DNA of 64,000 nt, from NCBI GenBank assembly GCA_902760595.1, contig CACWHI010000003.1, positions 62,001-126,000 on the forward strand. The letters are read 5' to 3'. Each line of letters starts with the position of its first letter. Position 1 is the first letter of the stretch. This stretch comes from an uncultured Eubacteriales bacterium. GTDB lineage: Bacteria > Bacillota > Clostridia > Christensenellales > Aristaeellaceae. Below, piece after piece: positions 16,751 to 25,469 of the stretch. Both the position numbers and the translations under genes were made by a program. The notes below the pieces were generated by a model. The model was not told where the DNA came from. It worked only from the letters and a program-made list of their open reading frames with translations, and did no database searches.

Positions 16751-16779
16751 ATAATACCATAAATATGCGATCATTTCAA
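16751..16779 (-). promoter_or_regulatory. Promoter of the toxin-antitoxin pair
   Basis: On the minus strand TTGAAA (16774-16779), 17 bases and TATTAT (16751-16756) lie just upstream of the antitoxin ribosome binding site. Confidence 0.65.
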
Positions 16780-16812
16780 GAACCGAAAGATGATCGAAAG
16801 TATGCAGCCATC

Positions 16813-18975
16813 TCAGGCTTGCGGTTTTTTCATGGTCAGGGAGATGCGCTTCTTTTTCAGGTCCACGCTGAGTACCCAGACCTTGACGATGTCGCCGACC
16901 TTGACCACGTCGGAGGGGTGCTTGACGAAACGGTCGGCCAGCTGAGAGATGTGTACCAGGCCGTCCTGATGCACGCCGATGTCCACGAAGGCGCCGAAGT
17001 CGATCACGTTGCGCACGGTGCCGGTCAGCTCCATCCCGGGCTGGAGGTCCTCCATGGCCAGCACGTCGCGGCGCAGTACGGGCTGGGGCAGCTCGTCGCG
17101 GGGGTCGCGGCCCGGCTTCTGCAGCTCGGCCAGGATGTCGTTCAGGGTCGGCAGGCCGATCCCCAGGGTCCCGGCCAGTTTGTCCAGTCCGTAGGCGCGG
17201 GCGGTCTCGCCGATGTCCGCGATGCCGCCCTTTTTGAGCGCTGTCAGCGGGCAGTCCAGCAGCTTCAGCAGTTCCTTGGCCGCGTCATAGCTTTCCGGAT
17301 GCACGGCGGTGGCGTCCAGCGGGTTTTTGCTGTCCGCCACGCGCAGGAAGCCGGCGCACTGCTCAAAGGCCTTCGCGCCCAGCTTGGGCACCTTTTTGAG
17401 CGCGGCGCGGGAGGGAATGCCGTTCTCGTCACGGTAATCCATGATGTTCTGCGCCAGCTTCGGCCCGATGCCCGCCACGTGGGAGAGCAGGGCCGCCGAA
17501 GCCGTGGATACCTCCACGCCCACCTGGTTCACGCACTGCTCCACCACGCCGTCCAGGGCCTGGGTCAGCTCTGCCTGCTTGAGGTCGTGCTGGTACTGGC
17601 CCACACCGATGGACTTGGGCTCGATCTTCACCAGCTCGGCCAGCGGGTCCTGCATGCGGCGCGCGATGGACACGGCGCTGCGCTGGGTCACGTCGAAGTC
17701 CGGGAACTCCTCCGCGGCCAGCTTGCTGGCGGAATACACCGACGCGCCGGCCTCGCTGACGATCATGTAGGCCACGCCGGGCAGCTCCGGCAGCAGGGAG
17801 ACGATGAACTGCTCGCTCTCCCGGGACGCGGTGCCGTTGCCGATAGCGATGGCGGTGACGCCGTATTTTTTCACAAAGCTCCGTATCATCCACGCGGCTT
17901 CCGCCTTGGCCCGCTCCTGGCCGGGCAGGGTAAAGTGCCCGACGCCAGTATCCAGGACCTTGCCGTTCTCATCCACCACTGCCAGCTTGCAGCCGGTGCG
18001 GAAGCCCGGGTCCACGCCCAGGGTCACCTTGCCCTTGATGGGCGGCTGCATCAGCAGCTGGTGCAGGTTGTCGGAGAATACCTTGATCGCCTGCACGTTG
18101 GCGCGGTCGGTCAGCTCGTTGCGGATCTCGCGCTCCATGGAGGGGGCCAGCAGGCGGCTCCAGGCGTCCTCGCAGGCCAGGATCACCTGCTGGGTGGCCT
18201 GGGAGCCGGGGCGAACGTACGCGCGGCGGATGATCTGCACCGCCCGGTCGTCGGGCATATCTACGCTGACCTTCAGCGCTTCCTCACGCTCGCCGCGGTT
18301 CAGCGCCAGGATCCGGTGCGCGGGCAGCGTGCCTACGGGCTCGGAAAACTCGAAGTACATGCCGTATACGCTGTCGGATTCGCTGTCCTCTTCCTTGGCC
18401 TTGGCGCTGCGGATCACGCCCTCGCGCATCAGCAGCTCGCGCAGACGCTTACGCACCTCCGCGTCGTCGCTGAAGGTCTCGGCCAGGATGTCCCGTGCGC
18501 CGGCCAGGGCGGCCTCCGTATCGTTTACGTTCTTTTCGGGGTCCACGTACCGCGCGGCCTCCGCCTGCACGTCCGTGCCCGGCGCCTGGCTGAGCAGCAG
18601 CTCCGCCAGCGGCGCGAGGCCCTGCTCCCGGGCTACGGTGGCGCGGGTGCGGCGCTTCGGGCGGTAGGGGCGGTACAGGTCCTCCAGCTCGGTCATGGTC
18701 CGGGCCCGGGCCAGCTTCGCCGCCAGCTCGTCCGTCATCACGCCCTGCTCGTTCAGGGCTTTTTCGATCTCCCCGCGCCGCTTGTCCAGACCGCGCAGGT
18801 ATTCCAGCCGCTCGGCCAGCTCGCGCAGCAGCTGGTCGTCCATGGCGCCGGTCATTTCCTTGCGGTAGCGGGCGATGAAGGGGATGGTGTTCCCCTGGTC
18901 CAGCAGGTCGATGACGGCCTGCACATATTGCGGGTTCTGGGAAAATTCCTCAGCGAGGATCGCGGTATAATCCAA
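16813..18975 (-). CDS. tex: Tex-family S1 RNA-binding protein
   Basis: Tex is a highly conserved nucleic-acid-binding factor linked to transcription. The 720-residue protein shows the N-terminal helical domain (TIPFIARYRKEMTGAMDDQLLRE, split here only for reference), a YqgF/RNase H-like domain (VTLGVDPGFRTGCKLAVVDE), a helix-hairpin-helix region (NQVGVEVSTASAALLSHVAGIG) and a C-terminal S1 domain ending KRISLTMKKP. The start codon is TTG, placed 6 bases after GGAGGAG. It follows the aldolase gene by 17 bases, so it probably shares the sugar-operon transcript although its role is general. Confidence 0.95.
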   Translation of the reverse strand: MDYTAILAEEFSQNPQYVQAVIDLLDQGNTIPFIARYRKEMTGAMDDQLLRELAERLEYLRGLDKRRGEIEKALNEQGVMTDELAAKLARARTMTELEDLYRPYRPKRRTRATVAREQGLAPLAELLLSQAPGTDVQAEAARYVDPEKNVNDTEAALAGARDILAETFSDDAEVRKRLRELLMREGVIRSAKAKEEDSESDSVYGMYFEFSEPVGTLPAHRILALNRGEREEALKVSVDMPDDRAVQIIRRAYVRPGSQATQQVILACEDAWSRLLAPSMEREIRNELTDRANVQAIKVFSDNLHQLLMQPPIKGKVTLGVDPGFRTGCKLAVVDENGKVLDTGVGHFTLPGQERAKAEAAWMIRSFVKKYGVTAIAIGNGTASRESEQFIVSLLPELPGVAYMIVSEAGASVYSASKLAAEEFPDFDVTQRSAVSIARRMQDPLAELVKIEPKSIGVGQYQHDLKQAELTQALDGVVEQCVNQVGVEVSTASAALLSHVAGIGPKLAQNIMDYRDENGIPSRAALKKVPKLGAKAFEQCAGFLRVADSKNPLDATAVHPESYDAAKELLKLLDCPLTALKKGGIADIGETARAYGLDKLAGTLGIGLPTLNDILAELQKPGRDPRDELPQPVLRRDVLAMEDLQPGMELTGTVRNVIDFGAFVDIGVHQDGLVHISQLADRFVKHPSDVVKVGDIVKVWVLSVDLKKKRISLTMKKPQA

Positions 18976-18992
18976 ATCTGTCTCCTCCGGGG

Positions 18993-19805
18993 TCAGTCGA
19001 GATAGCCTTCGCGGGCTTTGATATTGAAACGCTTCTCCAGCAGGTGCATCTGCTCGTCGGTGATGGTGTTCAGCCGGGGGAGATGCGCGATCTTCATGTA
19101 GATCTCGGCGGCCTTCTCAGCCGTCTCGATGAGGCCGAAGGTCTCATCCAGGTCCTTGCCCGCGCCGTAGATGCCGTGCTGGCTCCACACCACCAGGCGC
19201 GCGGTGAGCATCTTCTCGGCCGTCGCCTCGCCGATTTCATTGGTGCCGCAGAGCATCCAGGGCAGCACGTTCACGCCCTCGGGGAAGACCACGATGCACT
19301 CGGTGCACATCTGCCACAGGGTGCGGGTGAAGGCCTTCTCGTCCAGGCTGTGCACATAGGTCATGGCCAGCAGGTTGGCCGGGTGGCAGTGCATCACCAC
19401 GCGGTTCTTCGGATCCACCTTCAGCCGCGCCACGTGGCTCATCATGTGGGCCGGGAACTCGCTGGTGAACTGGCCGCCGTCCTCAAAGCCCCACAGCAGG
19501 TCCGCCTGGCGGCCCTGGTCTTTGAGGCGAACGATGCCCAGGTTGACATCCGGCGCGTACTGCACGTTTTTGAAATACTTGCCCGTGCCGGTGACCAGGA
19601 AGAACTTCCCGTCCAGCTCCGGCGCGGTGAAGCCCGTGGGGATCGTGCGCAGCACCCGGCCATAGTCCAGATAATCCGCCGTCTGCTCCGGCTCCAGCAT
19701 CAAGGAAATATTTCCCCCGTTGCGCTCGTCCCAGCCGTGGAGATACATGTTCGTCGCCGCCCGGACCATTTCCACCATGAAGGGGGCAGATAAGATGTTT
19801 TTCAT
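18993..19805 (-). CDS. rhaD: Rhamnulose-1-phosphate aldolase
   Basis: RhaD is a class II zinc aldolase that splits L-rhamnulose-1-phosphate into dihydroxyacetone phosphate and L-lactaldehyde. The 270-residue length is typical. The YLHGWDERNGGNISLML block, the LVTGTGKYFKN motif and the zinc histidines of MHCHPANLLAMTY agree with the family, and a further metal histidine is in VWSQHGIYGAG. It is downstream of a sugar isomerase and separated from it by a 300-base gap filled by a repeat. No rhamnulokinase is seen nearby. Confidence 0.94.
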   Translation of the reverse strand: MKNILSAPFMVEMVRAATNMYLHGWDERNGGNISLMLEPEQTADYLDYGRVLRTIPTGFTAPELDGKFFLVTGTGKYFKNVQYAPDVNLGIVRLKDQGRQADLLWGFEDGGQFTSEFPAHMMSHVARLKVDPKNRVVMHCHPANLLAMTYVHSLDEKAFTRTLWQMCTECIVVFPEGVNVLPWMLCGTNEIGEATAEKMLTARLVVWSQHGIYGAGKDLDETFGLIETAEKAAEIYMKIAHLPRLNTITDEQMHLLEKRFNIKAREGYLD

Positions 19806-19843
19806 GTTTGAAGTCTCCTTTACAGTTATAACCAGTATTTAGG

Positions 19844-20089
19844 CGAGTGAGGAGCAAATTAGTGAGGAGTGATGAGTGAGGAGTGAGGAGCAAATTAGTG
19901 AGGAGTGAGGAGTGAGGAGTGATGAGTGAGGAGTTGTGGTGGAAATCGCTCCGCGATTTCTTTGATCATATGATCGAACATCCGATATCAGCCGTATCGC
20001 CTGCCGCAGGCAGACCTCAGCAATCATCCAAACGCCATAGCGAAGCGGCGTCGTTTGTACCTGCACTCCTCACTCCTCACTCATCACTT
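19844..20089. repeat. GTGAGGA-type dispersed repeat, copy C (isomerase/rhaD gap)
   Basis: The left end is an expanded heptamer array that itself contains two copies of a GTGAGGAGCAAATTAGTGAG unit. A GGAAATCGCTCCGCGATTTC hairpin follows at about 19942, then a unique centre, and then the inverted array CACTCCTCACTCCTCACTC. The centre differs from copies A and B, so only the ends are conserved. Confidence 0.85.
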
Positions 20090-20110
20090 CTACCTTCTCC
20101 CTTCCCCCTT

Positions 20111-21535
20111 CTACCTCGTAATGACCTCCACCGGCACGTCGAAGATCTTCGCGACCTTCAGGATCGTATCGATGTGGCGGCCGGCGGCGGCGGCCATGTG
20201 ATGGGTGGGGCCGGCCTCGCTCCACTGGTTGCAGAATTCCCTCGCGCCGCAGGTGAAGCGCATGCGCATGTTGGTGTCGCCGAACATGAAGATGGGGCCC
20301 TTTTCGTTGACGCCCTCGGCCACGACGAACTTGAAATGCCCGTCCTTATCCTGGGTGATGCCCAGGAAGGTGATGGGCGTGTCGGTGGGCGGATAGAACT
20401 GGGTCAGGTACCCGCCGCCGGTCTTGCCGTGGAACACGGGCACGATCTTCATGGTGGGCTTCCGCGCCTGGGAGATGTCCGCGTCGCCGGAGCCGGAATG
20501 GCCGATGATGCAGATGTCCTCGTTGAAGTCGATGGAATACATCTCGGAGAGCTGACCGGTGCCGGCAATGGTCTTCAGGATGCTCATTGCCATGGCGACC
20601 TTGATGTCGCCCTCCACGGCGCAGGCGGTGCCCTGCTTGATCAGCATGGAGAAGGCGGGGATGAGCATGCTGTCCAGCTTGCCCGCGACGCCCTGGGCAA
20701 AGCCGTCGTAGTGCGAGGCCACGAAGCCCAGCTGCTCGTCCTTGACCCACTGCTCGAAGGCGACTACGTACTTTGCCATGTCCCACACCTGCTCGACGGT
20801 GCCGCCGCCCTCGATGTCGAAGGTATCCAGGATGTCCTGCGCCTTTTCGCGGATCGCGGCCTCATCGGTGATATGGTCGGCGATGGCCCACATCTTTTCC
20901 CAGTCGAACTGCTTGGTGTACAGCCACATGCGGTGATAGAGGTTGGTCTCGTCGATGTACAGGTCCATCATGCCGGGATAGGGACGGCCGATCTGCGCCA
21001 GGTTGGTGTCGCGGAAGCGGCGGCGCACCTGCGCGGCCCTGCACCAGTCCAGTATCTCGTGCTCCACCTGCGGGTCGCCGCCCTCCACCACGCCGGTGAT
21101 CACGGCGTGGCGCTTGCCGGCGCGCTCCAGGTCGGCCACCATCTCGCCCACGGCGCCGCAGGCGTACAGCTCGCCCAGCCAGGTGGGCGTATCCGTGGCG
21201 GCGTAGTCCGGGGCCTTCTTCTTCTGCACGTTCACCAGCACCACCGGCACGTTCAGGTCGCGCACGGCGGGCAGCATGTTATAGGAGGTGGCGTAGGTCA
21301 GCAGCTGCAGGATCACCAGGTCCACGTCGGCGGCGCGGAATTTGTCGCCCGCGGCCATGGCCTGCTCCTTGGTGGTCACCATCCCGCCGTCGATCATCTC
21401 CACCGTGTCGGGGATCAGCTTTTTGAAGGCCGCGTACTGGCCCTGGAACTCGGGCACCAGGGACGGAAACTGCGGCAGATAGGCGCCTAACGCGATCGAG
21501 AAGACGCCGATCCGGGCTTTGGTCTCGACTAACAT
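20111..21535 (-). CDS. L-fucose/L-arabinose isomerase family protein
   Basis: The 474-residue protein belongs to the AraA/FucI ketol-isomerase superfamily: an N-terminal sugar-isomerase domain (RIGVFSIALGAYLPQFP), DVDLVILQLLTYATSYN in the second domain and a C-terminal beta-barrel with FGDTNMRMRF. Its neighbours are rhamnose mutarotase (divergent) and rhamnulose-1-phosphate aldolase, so the likely substrate is a 6-deoxy sugar such as L-rhamnose or L-fucose, not arabinose. The ATG at 21535 follows AAGGAGAAAGAAAC; an in-frame start 12 codons upstream has no such site. Classical RhaA is a different family, so this may be a non-orthologous replacement. Confidence in the exact substrate is low. 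Confidence 0.85.
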   Translation of the reverse strand: MLVETKARIGVFSIALGAYLPQFPSLVPEFQGQYAAFKKLIPDTVEMIDGGMVTTKEQAMAAGDKFRAADVDLVILQLLTYATSYNMLPAVRDLNVPVVLVNVQKKKAPDYAATDTPTWLGELYACGAVGEMVADLERAGKRHAVITGVVEGGDPQVEHEILDWCRAAQVRRRFRDTNLAQIGRPYPGMMDLYIDETNLYHRMWLYTKQFDWEKMWAIADHITDEAAIREKAQDILDTFDIEGGGTVEQVWDMAKYVVAFEQWVKDEQLGFVASHYDGFAQGVAGKLDSMLIPAFSMLIKQGTACAVEGDIKVAMAMSILKTIAGTGQLSEMYSIDFNEDICIIGHSGSGDADISQARKPTMKIVPVFHGKTGGGYLTQFYPPTDTPITFLGITQDKDGHFKFVVAEGVNEKGPIFMFGDTNMRMRFTCGAREFCNQWSEAGPTHHMAAAAGRHIDTILKVAKIFDVPVEVITR

Positions 21536-21609
21536 GTTTCTTTCTCCTTCGCTTCGTTGTGGTTCGCTCATCGCTGCGCCCCGCGCGTCCGGGGTGGCAT
21601 CAGGGTTTC

Positions 21610-21638
21610 ATTATAGCGCCTCATGCCGCTTTTTTCAA
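21610..21638 (-). promoter_or_regulatory. Promoter of the isomerase-rhaD-tex operon
   Basis: TTGAAA (21633-21638), a 17-base spacer and a perfect TATAAT (21610-21615) are read on the minus strand, 75 bases upstream of the isomerase start. Confidence 0.75.
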
Positions 21639-21646
21639 CGCCCGCA

Positions 21647-21675
21647 TTGTATTTTTGCCCCCGTTCTGCTATGAT
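21647..21675 (+). promoter_or_regulatory. Divergent promoter for rhaM
   Basis: TTGTAT (21647-21652), 17 bases and TATGAT (21670-21675) with an extended TGC before the -10. It is back-to-back with the isomerase promoter, so a shared regulator between them is likely. Confidence 0.65.
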
Positions 21676-21707
21676 GGAAGCGGCAAAAAGCAAAGGAGGC
21701 ACGGAAC

Positions 21708-22025
21708 ATGGAACGATTTGCCTGGAAGGGACGCATTAAACCGGGAATGCAGGCGGAATACAAGCGCCGGCACGACGAGATCTGGCCGGAGATGCTGACG
21801 CTGCTCAAGGAGGCCGGCATCCGCAATTACACCATCTGGAGCGACGGCCGGGACGTGTTCGGCTATTACGAGTGCGAGAAGGGCGTCGCCTACGCGGAGC
21901 GGACCCAGGCCGAAAGCGCGGTCGTGGACCGCTGGAACGACTATATGCGGGACGTGCTGGAGCTGGAAATGGATCCTGAGACCGGGGCCCAGCCCAAGCT
22001 GCGGCTGATGTTCAGGATGGAGTGA
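21708..22025 (+). CDS. rhaM: L-rhamnose mutarotase
   Basis: RhaM (YiiL family) interconverts the alpha and beta anomers of L-rhamnose. The 105-residue size and the sequence FAWKGRIKPGMQAEYKRRHDEIWPEM, split by family convention into the mutarotase strand and the RHDEIWPEM catalytic helix, are diagnostic. The active-site histidine and the later NYTIWSDGRDVFGYYE motif are present. A good AAAGGAGGC site precedes the ATG. It is divergent from the isomerase/aldolase genes and supports rhamnose or fucose use by this cluster. Confidence 0.92.
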   Translation: MERFAWKGRIKPGMQAEYKRRHDEIWPEMLTLLKEAGIRNYTIWSDGRDVFGYYECEKGVAYAERTQAESAVVDRWNDYMRDVLELEMDPETGAQPKLRLMFRME

Positions 22026-22031
22026 CGGGCC

Positions 22032-22313
22032 GTGCTCTCCTATATCATCGTGTGCTCCGGCTACCGCGCGCTGGATACCCAGGCGCTGCGCGACCGGCGC
22101 AGGAACTGGCAGGCTGAGCTGGCTCCCGATACAGTGCAGGACGAGTTCGCCATCGCTTCGCTGCTGATGGACATGGGCGGCTATCTGGCCGGCGGCCCCT
22201 CGCCCTATCCCCTCGAGGAGGCGCTGGAGGACGCGTGGTTCTGGCTACTGCTCACGCGCGCGCTGGAAACGCCCTGGCAGGAGGTCTCTTCCCAGCCGAA
22301 GCCGTGGGAATGA
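22032..22313 (+). CDS. Hypothetical protein downstream of rhaM
   Basis: A 93-residue frame starts with GTG 6 bases after rhaM, with GGAG inside the rhaM end as a possible ribosome binding site. It is acidic, has no membrane segment or signal peptide and contains LLMDMGGYLAGGPSPYPLEEALEDAW, a proline-glycine loop followed by an acidic helix (quoted in parts only). Codon composition is like neighbouring genes, which supports it being coding. I do not recognise the family. A role linked to sugar use is suggested only by position. Confidence 0.5.
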   Translation: MLSYIIVCSGYRALDTQALRDRRRNWQAELAPDTVQDEFAIASLLMDMGGYLAGGPSPYPLEEALEDAWFWLLLTRALETPWQEVSSQPKPWE

Positions 22314-22436
22314 AGAGCCTGGTTCACGCAGGGATTCGGCCATGAGAATTCAATTCTTTATGCTGCAGGAGTTTGATGAGTTAGAAGTAGAATAAAACAT
22401 CGCTAATTCCGTAAAACCACCGGAGTTTAGAAATAA

Positions 22437-23273
22437 ATGCAGTATGGGGGCAGTGACATGGAACCTGGCTCGTTTCAGGAGCTTCTGAACAGTGAACGGA
22501 TGCAGAATGCTCGTAATAAACTTACATTAGCCATTGGGAAAGATGAGTCTGGCGAGGTAGTTGCTTGTGATTTGATGACCACAGGACCTATTCTGATTGC
22601 CGGCGAGGAAGGCTACGGAATAACCGAATGCCTCAACGCAATGATTTGCAGTGTTTTGTATCGTACCAATTCTGATGAAACGAAGCTTATATTGGTGGAT
22701 ATAAAAAATGAAAAACTGCAGATATACAATAATTCCTCCCATTTACTCATCCCGGTTATTACTGATCCCAATAAAGCGCTGAAGATTCTTGCCTGGGCTG
22801 CGGAAGAAATGAACGAGCGGTTTTCTTTATTCGCCCGTCACTGCGTTTGTCAATTAAAACAGTATAACGACAGCTTAAAAGAAAAAGAGAAACGAAAACC
22901 GGAGATTGTCATAATCATCAACGGAATAGAAGACCTGGTGTCCCTAAACACAGAAGAAATCAATAGATGCTTAATTCCCCTTGTACGATTTGCAAAGCCG
23001 ACTGTTGGATTACATTTGATCATCGTGACACATCATCCATCATTGGATAACCTTCCCGTACCAATCAGAGTATGCTGCGGATGCTGCATTGCTTTTAAAA
23101 CATCGAGCTCAGAAACGAGTATGATGATTGTTGATCATTATGGAGCGGAGAAGCTGTCGGGGAAGGGAGATATGCTCCTGTCCGTATATCCTGAATTTTC
23201 GCCGAGATTGGTCAGATGTTGTACAATAACAGACGATGAAATCAGTAAAATGACTATGAGCGATCAGGTTTGA
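22437..23273 (+). CDS. FtsK/SpoIIIE motor-domain homologue with degenerate ATPase motifs
   Basis: The 278-residue protein aligns by eye across the whole FtsK/SpoIIIE translocase motor: ETKLILVDIKNEKLQIYNN, HLLIPVITDPNKALKILAW, EIVIIINGIEDLV and GAEKLSGKGDML all have direct FtsK counterparts. However the Walker A motif (normally GTTGSGKS) reads GEEGYGIT at residues 56-63, so the essential lysine is isoleucine. The Walker B aspartate-glutamate pair is Asn-Gly (residues 162-163). There are no membrane segments and no gamma DNA-recognition domain. It is unlikely to hydrolyse ATP. The region is distinctly AT-rich, pointing to transfer. The start is uncertain; ATG 22458 is an alternative. Confidence 0.8.
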   Translation: MQYGGSDMEPGSFQELLNSERMQNARNKLTLAIGKDESGEVVACDLMTTGPILIAGEEGYGITECLNAMICSVLYRTNSDETKLILVDIKNEKLQIYNNSSHLLIPVITDPNKALKILAWAAEEMNERFSLFARHCVCQLKQYNDSLKEKEKRKPEIVIIINGIEDLVSLNTEEINRCLIPLVRFAKPTVGLHLIIVTHHPSLDNLPVPIRVCCGCCIAFKTSSSETSMMIVDHYGAEKLSGKGDMLLSVYPEFSPRLVRCCTITDDEISKMTMSDQV

Positions 23274-23307
23274 GAGTATAACCTCAATGATTCTTATACC
23301 GGCTTAA

Positions 23308-23353
23308 CCCCGGCCCGACTTTGTCAATGAAGCGCTGCCGGGGCTTTTTCTTT
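23308..23353 (+). terminator. Terminator after the FtsK-like gene
   Basis: CCCCGGC (23308-23314) pairs with GCCGGGG (23337-23343) and is followed by CTTTTTCTTTT. The loop is long (22 bases). Confidence 0.6.
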
Positions 23354-23412
23354 TCCTGCTCCCGTGTGGCATCCCATGCCTGCGGACGAAGGCTGGCCCA
23401 GCATACGCAAAG

Positions 23413-23442
23413 GGGGCTGTGCACACCATCGTGCACAGCCCC
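23413..23442 (-). terminator. Hairpin downstream of htpG
   Basis: A 12-bp stem GGGGCTGTGCAC / GTGCACAGCCCC with a 6-base loop lies 16 bases past the htpG stop on the minus strand. The T-run is poor (CTTTG), so it may be a weak terminator or an mRNA-stabilising hairpin. Confidence 0.6.
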
Positions 23443-23457
23443 TGAAACAATGAGCGG

Positions 23458-25404
23458 TTATTTGTTTTCCGCGTCCCCGTTTTCCTGCGCCAGCATCTCC
23501 ACCAGCTTGTTGCTGCGGGCGATGAAGGCCTTCAGGTCCTCGGACTCGAGCGGGCGGGAGGAGAGACGGGCGATGTCGTAGAGCTGCTTCGCCAGCAGAT
23601 CGCGGGTCTCGCCGTCGGGCATCTTCTCCAGCTTCTGCACGGCGGGGGAACGGCGGTTCAGGATCAGCGTATAGCGGCTGGGGAAGGGGAAGTCCTGGCC
23701 GTAGTAGGAGCTCATCTCCTTGTAGCGGCGCACCTGCTCCTCCTCAGTCAGCACCACGGGCAGGGCCGGGTCGGCCAGCGCCTCGGATTTGACCACCAGC
23801 TCCTTCTGGTTCAGCGCCTTGCGGAAAAACTCCTGCATGGCCTCGTCGTCCAGCTTCTCGCCCTCATCGCCGTCCTGCTTGAGGCCGGCGATGTCCGCGT
23901 CCACGCGCACGAAGGCCAGGCCCTCGATGCCGCCGGAGTACTCCAGGAAGGACATGAAGTTGAGGTCGATCAGCGTGTCCATGACTACCACGTCGATGCC
24001 GCGCTCGGTGTACAGCTGCACGGCCGCCGCCTGGCGCTGGGGCTCGGTGGTGTAGAAGACCTTCTTCTCGGTCTTCTCACTGTTCTTGTCCTGGTATTCC
24101 TTCAGGGTCAGGTACTCGTCCTTCACCGTCTTGAACAGCAGGATGCCCTTGACCTGCTCGAAGAATTTTTCTTCCTTGGTGCAGCCGTACTTAACGAAGG
24201 GCGCGATATCGTTCCAGTAGCCCTCGAAGGTCTTGCGCTCGGTGTTGAACAGGGAGTTCAGCTTGTCCGCCACCTTCTTGGTGATGTGCTGGGACAGGCG
24301 GCGCACATAGCCGTCGTTCTGCAGGAAGGAACGGGACACGTTCAGCGGCAGGTCCGGGCAGTCGATGGCGCCCTTGAGCAGCATCAGGAACTCGGGAATG
24401 ACCTCCTTGATGTTGTCCGCCACGAACACCTGGCGGTTGAACAGCTTGATCTGGCCGTCGTTCACGCCGAAGTCCTTGCGGATGCGCGGGAAGTACAGGA
24501 TGCCCTTCAGGTTGAAGGGGTAGTCCACGTTCAGATGCACCCAGAACAGCGGATCCTCCCAGGTGTTGAACAGCTTGTGGTAGGCGGCCTTGTACTCCTC
24601 GTCGGTGCAGTCCTTCGGGGCCTTCAGCCACAGCGGATGCGTGTCGTTGATGGGCTTGTCCTCGGGGGCCTCGGTGTTGAACTCGTCGTCTGCCGCCTCG
24701 TCCCCGGGCTTGCTTTCGTCGCCCTCCTTGGCTTCCTTGGCCTTCTCGGCTTTCTTCTTTTCTTCCTCGGCGCGGCGCTTTTCGGCCTCGCGGATGGCCT
24801 CCAGGTCCTCCAGGTAGATCGGGATGGCCATGTAGCCGCAGTAACGGTTCAGCACCTCGCGCACGCGGGTGCCTTCCAGGAATTCCTCCTCGCCCTCCAT
24901 CACGTGCAGGGTGATGGTGGTGCCGCGGGTGGTGCGGCCGCCGTCGCGCATGGTGAAGGCCATGCCGTCCTCGCTCTCCCAGATCACGGGCTTGGCGCCC
25001 TCCTGCCAGGAGAGGGTGTCGATGGTCACCTTGTCCGCGACCATGAAGGCGGAATAGAAGCCCAGGCCGAAGTGGCCGATGATGCCGCTCTGGTCCGCGC
25101 CCTCGTAATTCTTCAGGAACTCCTCCGCGCCGGAGAAGGCCACCTGGTTGATGTACTTCTCCACCTCGTCGGCGGTCATGCCGATGCCGTTATCGGTGAA
25201 GCGGAGCTCCTTCGCTTCCTTGTCCACGGTCACGGTCACGCGGAAGTCGTCCTCCGCGCCGGGGTTCGCCAGCTTGTACTTGGTGATGGCGTCGCAGCCG
25301 TTGGATACCATTTCACGGATGAAAATGTCTTTGTCCGAATAAAGCCAGCGCTTGATGACCGGCATGATATTTTTCGCGTCAATGGAAATATTGCCCGATT
25401 GCAT
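23458..25404 (-). CDS. htpG: Hsp90-family chaperone HtpG
   Basis: HtpG is the bacterial Hsp90 ATPase chaperone. The 648-residue protein has the GHKL ATP site (REMVSNGCDAITK, DNGIGM, GHFGLGFYSAFMV), the middle domain and the C-terminal dimerisation domain. An unusual feature is a highly charged segment of about 45 residues (residues 205-250, rich in Glu, Lys and Ala) between the N-terminal and middle domains, resembling the charged linker of eukaryotic Hsp90. An AGGAGG site precedes the ATG. The gene is likely heat-inducible through HrcA, since a perfect CIRCE lies upstream. Confidence 0.96.
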   Translation of the reverse strand: MQSGNISIDAKNIMPVIKRWLYSDKDIFIREMVSNGCDAITKYKLANPGAEDDFRVTVTVDKEAKELRFTDNGIGMTADEVEKYINQVAFSGAEEFLKNYEGADQSGIIGHFGLGFYSAFMVADKVTIDTLSWQEGAKPVIWESEDGMAFTMRDGGRTTRGTTITLHVMEGEEEFLEGTRVREVLNRYCGYMAIPIYLEDLEAIREAEKRRAEEEKKKAEKAKEAKEGDESKPGDEAADDEFNTEAPEDKPINDTHPLWLKAPKDCTDEEYKAAYHKLFNTWEDPLFWVHLNVDYPFNLKGILYFPRIRKDFGVNDGQIKLFNRQVFVADNIKEVIPEFLMLLKGAIDCPDLPLNVSRSFLQNDGYVRRLSQHITKKVADKLNSLFNTERKTFEGYWNDIAPFVKYGCTKEEKFFEQVKGILLFKTVKDEYLTLKEYQDKNSEKTEKKVFYTTEPQRQAAAVQLYTERGIDVVVMDTLIDLNFMSFLEYSGGIEGLAFVRVDADIAGLKQDGDEGEKLDDEAMQEFFRKALNQKELVVKSEALADPALPVVLTEEEQVRRYKEMSSYYGQDFPFPSRYTLILNRRSPAVQKLEKMPDGETRDLLAKQLYDIARLSSRPLESEDLKAFIARSNKLVEMLAQENGDAENK

Positions 25405-25469
25405 GATGTGCCTCCTCTTAGGTGTTGATCCCGCCGCCCGGACCGTACGCGGTCCGACGCCGTGCGGCT

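Noticed and set aside
19844-20089. Heptamer arrays considered as a CRISPR array
   Set aside because: Units are 7 bp with no spacers of regular length and no cas genes nearby; the ends are inverted, not direct.
22341-22394. Short frame (17 codons) before the FtsK-like gene
   Set aside because: It may be the tail of a lost gene at the edge of the AT-rich insert, but there is too little sequence to call it.
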